The position numbers were made by a program, and so were the translations under genes. Of a stretch of DNA of 64,000 bases, positions 57,516 through 64,000 are shown piece after piece (the first letter of the stretch is position 1; each line of letters starts with the position of its first letter). Below the pieces are notes generated by a model. It saw only the letters and a list, made by a program, of their open reading frames with translations. It had not been told where the DNA came from and ran no database searches. This DNA is from Procambarus clarkii (lineage: Eukaryota > Arthropoda > Malacostraca > Decapoda > Cambaridae), in contig NC_091172.1 of the NCBI RefSeq assembly GCF_040958095.1, positions 23,341,753-23,405,752 on the forward strand, given 5' to 3'.

Positions 57516-58268
57516 CTACTCTGCAGCTTTATAGACAACAGGCTTAATATCAGCAACTACTTGGGTGACGTAATAGAACTGAAAAGTGGAGTACCACAAG
57601 GAAGCTGCCTCTCCCCCACTCTATTCAACATATATACAGCTGACCTACCCCAACCCCAACATGGAGAATACATCACATACGCTGACGATGTCACCCAAAT
57701 AATATGCCAACCGGGACCATCAAAGCCGCTACTAGCCGACAAGACCAAGGCAGCAATTGAACTCATAAACAACTTTGAGAAGCAATGGAAAATTAGCACC
57801 AACAAACAAAAGTTTCAGATAATACACATTGCGGAAAGAAACCCGGACCCCATCATCCTTGACAACCATCTGATCCAATATGCGGAGGTCGGCAGAATAC
57901 TGGGACTCATGATAAATAGAACAGGGATACAAACTCATGTAAGGGACCGACTAAACAAAGCCAAAGCAGCCTTGGGAAAATTGAGGAGATTCCGAAGCCT
58001 CAGTACTAACAATCAGATCCACGTATAAAAGGCTCTAGTTCGGCCGCATCTAGAGTATCCCCCAGTACCACTACACACCATAAAGAAAACTAACATGCAG
58101 AAACTGCAAGCAGTACAAAATAAGGCGCTAAGGAGAGCAGCAAAACACCGTCCACCATATGATCAGACAATCCAGGAGCTCCATGAACTCCTGAACATAG
58201 TCACTAAACATCAGAGCCATCAGGGTGTGGAACACCATCGAAATGTTAGAGGACCCAATGTTACAAAG
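57516..58268 (+). mobile_element. Jockey-like LINE reverse-transcriptase fragment
   Basis: Plus-strand frame with SFIDNRLNISNYLGDVIELK, GVPQGSCLSPTLFNIYTADL (motif B), EYITYADDVTQIICQ (motif C, YADD) and EKQWKISTNKQKFQII. After a TAA at 58026 the same frame continues with KALVRPHLEYPPVPLHTIKK and KLQAVQNKALRRAAKHRPPY, the C-terminal region. It is 5'-truncated, with one nonsense change, and ends where a 34-bp minisatellite begins. It is a relatively well-preserved copy. Confidence 0.9.
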
Positions 58269-58269
58269 A

Positions 58270-58455
58270 TTACTCCAAGATGAGACGCCCCGCTCCCACA
58301 GCTGGTGGCCCAAGATGAGACGCCCCGCTCCCACAGCTGGTGGTCCAAGATGAGACGCCCCGCTCCCACAGCTGGTGGCCCAAGATGAGACGCCCCGCTC
58401 CCACAGCTGGTGGCCCAAGATGAGACGCCCCGCTCCCACAGCTGGTGGCCCAAGA
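58270..58455. repeat. 34-bp minisatellite, ~5.5 copies
   Basis: Units contain CCAAGATGAGACGCCCCGCT and CCCACAGCTGGTGG, nearly identical to each other. It starts within the end of the LINE frame. Confidence 0.96.
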
Positions 58456-58549
58456 GCCTCGATTCACTAGATGCAAACCCCGCCCCACAGTACATAATTC
58501 CCAGATGAAATACCGACCAGATATCCTTCCCCCATAATTGAAAAATTGA

Positions 58550-58630
58550 GTATGTATGTGTATATGTGTATAGTTGTGTATATATGTATGTATGTGTGTA
58601 TGTATATGTATATGGGTATATATGTATGTA

Positions 58631-58698
<68 letters not shown>

Positions 58699-58726
58699 TA
58701 TAAAATATAATATATATATATTATTA
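58550..58726. repeat. TATGTGTA/(TA)n microsatellite complex
   Basis: ATGTGTATATGTGTATAG-type repeats leading into a (TA)n run (58633-58690). Confidence 0.95.
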
Positions 58727-58795
58727 AATATGACCGAAAAAGTAAGATTAATAATTCTAACACGAATTTTTTCAATATTTTTTATGTTTCTTTTC
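58727..58795 (-). mobile_element. Penelope-like element 3' terminal fragment
   Basis: TTAAATATGACCGAAAAAGT and AAGATTAATAATTCTAACAC match the end of the Penelope-like element at 20824, again directly abutting (TA)n. Only about 65 bp is present before a LINE sequence begins. Confidence 0.85.
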
Positions 58796-59180
58796 AAAGT
58801 GAAAAGAAATTGTGTTTATTATTTGGTATCTCTCTCGTCTCCTTTCAAGTGAGTACATTTGGAGAGCTTTCAGACGATCCCAATAATTTAGGTGCTTTAT
58901 CGCGTCTATGCGTGCCGGATGTGTTCTCTGTATTCCCTCTATTTCAGCAATCTCTCCTGCTCTGAAAGGTGAAGTGAGTACTGAGCAGTACTCAAGACGG
59001 GACAGCACAAGTGATTTGAAGAGTACAACCATTGTGATGGGATCCCTGGATTTGAAAGTTCTCGTAATCCATCCTGGATCCGTAATCCATCATTTTTCTG
59101 GCAGCCGCAATATTTGCTTGATTATGCTCCCTAAACGTTTAGTCGTCAGACATCATTATTCCCAAATCCTTTACATGTCG
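58796..59180 (-). mobile_element. CR1-like LINE fragment (family B)
   Basis: Minus-strand frame 58772-59032 with VVLFKSLVLSRLEYCSVLTS, FRAGEIAEIEGIQRTHPARI and LNYWDRLKALQMYSLERRR, then upstream ARKMMDYG-like and KRLGSIIKQ-like decayed sequence. It is truncated by the Penelope-like fragment at 58795. Confidence 0.88.
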
Positions 59181-59217
59181 CTTTCCTACTATGGGCAGAT
59201 TTGATTGTGTTTTGTAC

Positions 59218-59480
59218 CCTGTATTATCATGTACCCTTCATGTACCCTGTATTACCATGTACCCTTCATGTACCCTGTATTACCATGTACCCTTCATGTA
59301 CCCTGTATTACCATGTACCCTTCATGTACCCTGTATTACCGTGTACCCTTCATGTACCCTGTATTACCATGTACCCTTCATGTACCCTGTATTACCATGT
59401 ACCCTTCATGTACCCTGTATTACCGTGTACCCTTCATGTACCCTGTATTACCGTGTACCCTTCATGTACCGTGTACATGA
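59218..59480. repeat. 28-bp minisatellite, ~9 copies
   Basis: Units contain TACCCTGTATTACCATGTAC and CCTTCATG, with an A/G variant in ACCATG/ACCGTG. Confidence 0.97.
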
Positions 59481-59982
59481 AGGCCTACCACTGGTGTGGC
59501 TGGCAGGAGCAGCATGAGAGAGAGAGACCAGCAAGGCCACCATGACCTTCCCCGCAGGAAATACTGCAAACTAACATTTCCTGTTATAATTAAGCATTAT
59601 ATAGAAAATGACATGATACTGATTAAATGAAAAAAAAGTCTGCAAACAGCAGCAAATGTTATAAGTTATAAGTTATAATTTTGTAATGTATTAATAGATA
59701 CATTACAAAAGACATGAGATCTGCAAGCATAGACCTGTCCTAGTGAAACATTATTTAGTCTCAGGCTTATTTTTATTTTTTAAACAGGCCAAAATTTACT
59801 ATCAATGCTTTAATAGCAGACATATATTGGCATGAAGGGAAGTAAAGAGAAGTATTGAGATACGTAAATGTAGAAAGATGAGATTTCAATTTACGAAATA
59901 AATAACAATTACAGTTACTTAAAACAATTACTTAATACTGTCAAGTACCGAGTGACGGGTTTTCTTACACAATGACTTTTAT
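59481..59982. other. A/T-rich non-coding stretch
   Basis: Includes short inverted or direct repeats such as TTATAAGTTATAAGTTATAA near 59660. No gene. Confidence 0.45.
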
Positions 59983-61575
59983 TGTACCTGTGCTCAGTGT
60001 GTGGTGGTTGTGGTCTGTGTAACCTGTGCTCAGTGTGTGGTGGTTGTGGTCTGTGTAACCTGTGCTCAGTGTGTGGTGGTTGTGGTCTGTGTAACCTGTG
60101 CTCAGTGTGTGGTGGTTGTGGTCTGTGTAACCTGTGCTCAGTGTGTGGTGGTTGTGGTCTGTGTAACCTGTGCTCAGTGTGTGGTGGTTGTGGTCTATAT
60201 AACCTGTGCACAGTGTGTGGGGGTTGTGGTCTGTGTAACCTGTGCTCAGTGTGTGGTGGTTGTGGTCTGTGTAACCTGTGCTCAGTGTGTGGGGGTTGTG
60301 GTCTGTGTAACCTGTGCACAGTGTGTGGTGGTTGTGGTCTGTGTAACCTGTGCTCAGTGTGTGGTGGTTGTGGTCTATATAACCTGTGCACAGTGCGTGG
60401 GGTTGTGGTCTGTGTAACCTGTGCACAGTGTGTGGTGGTTGTGGTCTGTGTAACCTGTGCTCAGTGTGTGGTGGTTGTGGTCTGTGTAACCTGTGCTCAG
60501 TGCGTGGGGTTGTGGTCTGTGTAACCTGTGCACAGTGTGTGGTGGTTGTGGTCTGTGTAACCTGTGCTCAGTGTGTGGTGGTTGTGGTCTATGTAACCTG
60601 TGCTCAGTGTGTGGGGTTGTGGTCTGTGTAACCTGTGTTCAGTGTGTGGTGGTTGTGGTCTGTGTAACCTGTGCTCAGTGTGTGGTGGTTGTGGTCTGTG
60701 TAACCTGTGCACAGTGTGTGGGGGTTGTGGTCTGTGTAACCTGTGCTCAGTGTGTGGTGGTTGTGGTCTGTGTAACCTGTGCTCAGTGTGTGGGGTTGTG
60801 GTCTATATAACCTGTGCTCAGTGTGTGGTGGTTGTGGTCTGTGTAACCTGTGCTCAGTGCGTGGGGTTGTGGTCTGTGTAACCTGTGCTCAGTGTGTGGG
60901 GGTTGTGGTCTGTGTAACCTGTGCTCAGTGTGTGGTGGTTGTGGTCTGTGTAACCTGTGCTCAGTGTGTGGGGGTTGTGGTCTGTGTAACCTGTGCTCAG
61001 TGTGTGGGGGTTGTGGTCTGTGTAACCTGTGCTCAGTGTGTGGGGTTGTGGTCTATATAACCTGTGCACAGTGTGTGGGGTTGTGGTCTGTGTAACCTGT
61101 GCACAGTGTGTGGTGGTTGTGGTCTGTGTAACCTGTGCACAGTGTGTGGTGGTTGAGGTCTGTGTAACCTGTGCACAGTGTGTGGGGTTGTGGTCTATAT
61201 AACCTGTGCTCAGTGTGTGGGGTTGTGGTCTGTGTAACCTGTGCCCAGTGTGTGGGGTTGTGGTCTATATAACCTGTGCTCAGTGTGTGGTGGTTGTGGT
61301 CTGTGTAACCTGTGCTCAGTGAGTGGGGTTGTGGTCTGTGTAACCTGTGCACAGTGTGTGGTGGTTGTGGTCTGTGTAACCTGTGCACAGTGTGTGGTGG
61401 TTGAGGTCTGTGTAACCTGTGCTCAGTGTGTGGGGGTTGTGGTCTGTGTAACCTGTGCTCAGTGTGTGGGGTTGTGGTCTGTGTAACCTGTGCTCAGTGT
61501 GTGGTGGTTGTGGTCTATATAACCTGTGCTCAGTGTGTGGGGTTGTGGTCTAGATAACCTGTGCACAGTGTGTAA
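59983..61575. repeat. 35-36-bp minisatellite, ~44 copies
   Basis: Units contain GCTCAGTGTGTGGTGGTTGT and GGTCTGTGTAACCTGT. Units of 36 and 35 bp are mixed through loss of one base in the G-run, which switches frame repeatedly and yields several overlapping Cys-rich false frames. Confidence 0.98.
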
Positions 61576-61964
61576 ACCAGTTACCATTAATCTACTTTAC
61601 CTGTTCCTTCTTCCTAATGTCAGAAGATTATTATATATAAAGAAATGATTGAGAGTAACAAGAGGACTTTACAGTAGCGCATATAAATCCTCTAATGTTT
61701 CATAATCACTAATCGGTCGTGTCCAAGCTGCTATATTGATCAAGGTGATGAAGAACCAGCCGCCAACTGCCCAACCTCTCAGGTTGACTCGGGGGGCAAG
61801 ACAAATTGACAGCTGAGTGATATTGATGAGTGCGCATTGTGCAACAAACGCTCTTAGAAGCCGAGTGTAGCATGAAGAGCTGTAATTGGCTTGACGCATA
61901 CAGGTCACACTGCGCTACTTGTCATACTGATCAACAATCATGATTGATACAAAGTTTAACTTAT

Positions 61965-61968
<4 letters not shown>
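61576..61968. other. unassigned non-coding stretch
   Basis: No feature recognised. Confidence 0.4.

Positions 61969-62010
<42 letters not shown>
61969..62010. repeat. (TC)n microsatellite
   Basis: Pure TC run. Confidence 0.97.
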
Positions 62011-62013
<3 letters not shown>

Positions 62014-62485
62014 GTAATGTCTTCAGTCACTCGACATACAGTGTTGACAAACACACTATAGTATGACACTATACACACGCGCTAAGCATGACGCTGATGA
62101 CGCAGTACGTCAATACGGTGACGTACTCAACCAGTTACGTCGACGCACAGCCTGTGAGCGTCGGGTACCGTAGACGGCTAACATGGCGCAGCTATAAGTA
62201 ACCTGTTTACCTTTTAGCGACATCAATAAATACATTTATTAATTGAAAGCAAAGAGGCTCACATTCAGACCTTAACGTCAAACTCTGCTTCAATTCCTCA
62301 TTTATGAGATGATTAGATGGGAGCGGAGGCTGGGAGAAGATGAGGGAGAGGATAAGAGAGATGAAGATGCTGCAGACTGGAGGATGAGTGAGGTAGGAGC
62401 AAGTGAGAGGCCCTAAGCAGGCACTGAAGGATGAGAGAGAGTGTAATTGAATGGTGAGAGAGAGGGTGAAGAAGGGTGTTAGAGT

Positions 62486-62488
<3 letters not shown>
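62011..62488. other. unassigned non-coding stretch
   Basis: Contains TGACGTACT/GTTACGTCGACG-type motifs near 62100-62150 and a purine-rich end. No gene recognised. Confidence 0.4.

Positions 62489-62569
<81 letters not shown>
62489..62569. repeat. (AG)n microsatellite
   Basis: Pure AG run within a purine-rich region (62290-62620). Confidence 0.98.
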
Positions 62570-62572
<3 letters not shown>

Positions 62573-62619
62573 AGGGAGTGAGTGGGAAGGAGGGAGAGGG
62601 AGGGGAGGGAAGACAGGTT

Positions 62620-62994
62620 ATATAAATTCCCCATGTTTATATAGCGAGGAGATCCGGCACTAAGGCATTATAGGTGGTGGTGGGTGGCCCCGCCCGGGAG
62701 GTAATGGCCCACACTGAAACACTGAGTATTGATAACCGGCTGTTGAATAATCGTCTGGATTAATATATAGATTAATACCCTTAACGACGCCATCAGTCTC
62801 AATTCTACTTTATATTTGTTCTTAAATATTTCATTTATTGATTTAGTGTTTTTTAACCGTCTACGTTCCATTTCATTTGTTAATTATGTACTAAAATGCT
62901 TTGTATACTCAGGGAAAACAAAATTGTGTACACTCAGTGAGTACAAAACTTTGTACCCTTAACGGGTACAAAACAGGAACCAAAGGAGAGGTCA
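62620..62994. other. unassigned A/T-rich stretch
   Basis: Near 62895-62975, related segments TTGTGTACACTCAGTGAGTA and TTTGTACCCTTAACGGGTAC each have inverted symmetry. No gene. Confidence 0.4.
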
Positions 62995-63085
62995 AACTGC
63001 TTGTTGTTGTTGTTGTTTAGGATTCGCTGCTTGGAACAAAAAGTTCCAAGTAGCACGGGCTATGGCGAACCCGTAGAGTATAAAA
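62995..63085 (-). mobile_element. SINE-like element with (AAC)n tail, inverted copy
   Basis: (TTG)n, then TTTAGGATTCGCTGCTTGGA, ACAAAAAGTTCCAAGTAGCA and CGGGCTATGGCGAACCCGTA. This is the reverse complement of the element at 32530-32640, with the tail at the left. Confidence 0.75.
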
Positions 63086-63345
63086 GATCAAACTGCTTAC
63101 TAATGCTTGAGCAGAAGCACAGAAGAAGGACGCATCACCTGTTGCTTACAGACTCCTCTGAAAACTTTGTAATAATTGGTGATCCAAGAAGCACTTACAC
63201 AAGACTTAAGTGGCCAGCTGGTTACAGGAACTGGCGGTGGAATGACCTAGTTAGACAGTTAACACGTGACATAAACAAGACGCAGTCATGTACGCAGGAG
63301 GTTGTGGCGTGGGTTGTGTGAGTGTCTTAGTGGGAGGGGTTGTGC
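63086..63345. other. unassigned non-coding stretch
   Basis: No recognisable motif; one short plus-strand frame extends to 63321 without known domain. Confidence 0.4.
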
Positions 63346-64000
63346 TCACCTAGTTGTGCTTGCGAGGGTTGAGCTTTGGCTCTTTGGTCCCGCCTCTCAA
63401 CTCTCAATCAACTGGTGTTCACATTCCTGAGCCTACTGGGCTCTATCATATCTACACTTGAAACTGTGTATGGAGTCAGCCTCCACCACATCACTGCCTA
63501 ATGCATTCCACCTGTTAACTACTCTGACACAGAAAAAGTTCTTTCTAATGTCTGTGGCTCATTTGGGTACTCAGCTTCCACCTGTGTACCCTTGTTCGCG
63601 TACCACCCGTGTTAAATAATCCATCCTTGTCTACCCTGAGAATCTTGTATGTGGTGATCATGTCTCTCTGAGCTCATCTGTCTTCCAGCGACGTGAGGTG
63701 CAGTTCCCTCAGATTTTCCTCGTAGCTCATGCCTCTTAGTTCTGGGACTAGTCTAGTGGCACTGAACTTTTTCCAGCTTCGTCTTGTGCTTGACAAGTAC
63801 GGGCTCCATGCTGGGGCCGCATACCCCAGGATTAGCCTTACATATGTGGTATACAAGGTTCAGAAAGATTCCTTACATAAGTTTCTGAAAGCAGTTCTGA
63901 TGTTAGCCAGTTTCGCATACGCCGCCGATGTTATTCTTTTGATGTCGGCTTCAGGAGACAAGTTTGGCGTGATATCAACTCCTAGATCTTTCTCTCTGTT
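63346..64000 (-). mobile_element. CR1-like LINE (family A) 3' end, runs off the window
   Basis: Inverted 3' UTR (CACCTAGTTGTGCTTGCGAG, CTTTGGTCCCGCCTCTCAAC), then C-terminal coding sequence on the minus strand: ARLVPELRGMSYEE-like and TYVRLILGYAAPAWSPYL (63674-63856). Upstream, a decayed DLGVDITPNLSPEADIK-like segment lies at 63900-64000. It matches the order of the copy at 34.6-35.3 kb. The rest of the element lies beyond 64000. Confidence 0.87.

Noticed and set aside
58270-58455. CRISPR-like regularly spaced repeats
   Set aside because: No unique spacers; simple tandem units in a eukaryotic context.
59983-61575. Cys-rich secreted or keratin-like protein (CSVCGGCGLCNL repeats)
   Set aside because: Frames shift at every 35-bp unit and there is no continuous frame; explained by the minisatellite.

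Overview
This window is repeat-dominated DNA from a eukaryote, most likely a malacostracan crustacean of the decapod (crayfish, shrimp or crab) type. That assignment is an inference. It rests on the mixture of degraded CR1-like and I/Jockey-like LINEs, Penelope-like elements, short SINE-like elements, very abundant (CA)n, (CT)n and (TA)n microsatellites, and dozens of GC-rich minisatellites. I see no intact host gene, rRNA, tRNA gene or CRISPR array. The very long open reading frames on both strands (up to about 790 codons) are by-products of minisatellites whose period is a multiple of three.

Layout. 1-9.8 kb: a small MITE-like inverted repeat, an array of four CRE-like sites, a broken hAT/ZBED-type transposase, several minisatellites, the 3' half of an RNase H-bearing LINE on the minus strand, and G-run-rich DNA. 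9.8-20.6 kb: three degraded LINE reverse-transcriptase relics separated by minisatellites. 20.6-24.6 kb: a nested cluster on the minus strand, in which a composite Penelope-like element carrying a hammerhead-like motif sits in an older LINE that is also split by a tRNA-derived SINE with a recognisable target duplication. 25.3-35.3 kb: three CR1-like LINE copies, one nearly full length but broken, interrupted by 24-bp and 27-bp minisatellites. 36.18-49.22 kb: a 13-kb near-perfect inverted repeat. 49.2-62.6 kb: the largest minisatellites (16-, 51-, 15-, 28- and 36-bp units) with LINE and SINE pieces between them. 62.6-64 kb: a SINE-like fragment and a minus-strand LINE that runs off the end.

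The standout is the 13,031-bp inverted repeat. Two arms of about 6.29 kb, almost identical, flank a 442-bp spacer, and the whole unit is bordered by a direct 6-bp duplication (CCTATC). The arms start AGTAGTAGGG and end CCCTACTACT, contain no recognisable transposase, and are built from a succession of different G-poor degenerate tandem repeats. This looks like a giant foldback-type non-autonomous transposon. A 6-bp duplication and AG-starting termini are known for Maverick/Polinton elements, so a Polinton-mobilised derivative is a reasonable hypothesis, not a demonstrated fact.

The genes here do not form a pathway. Every recognisable coding remnant belongs to mobile elements and nearly all are broken by stops, frameshifts or internal deletions.
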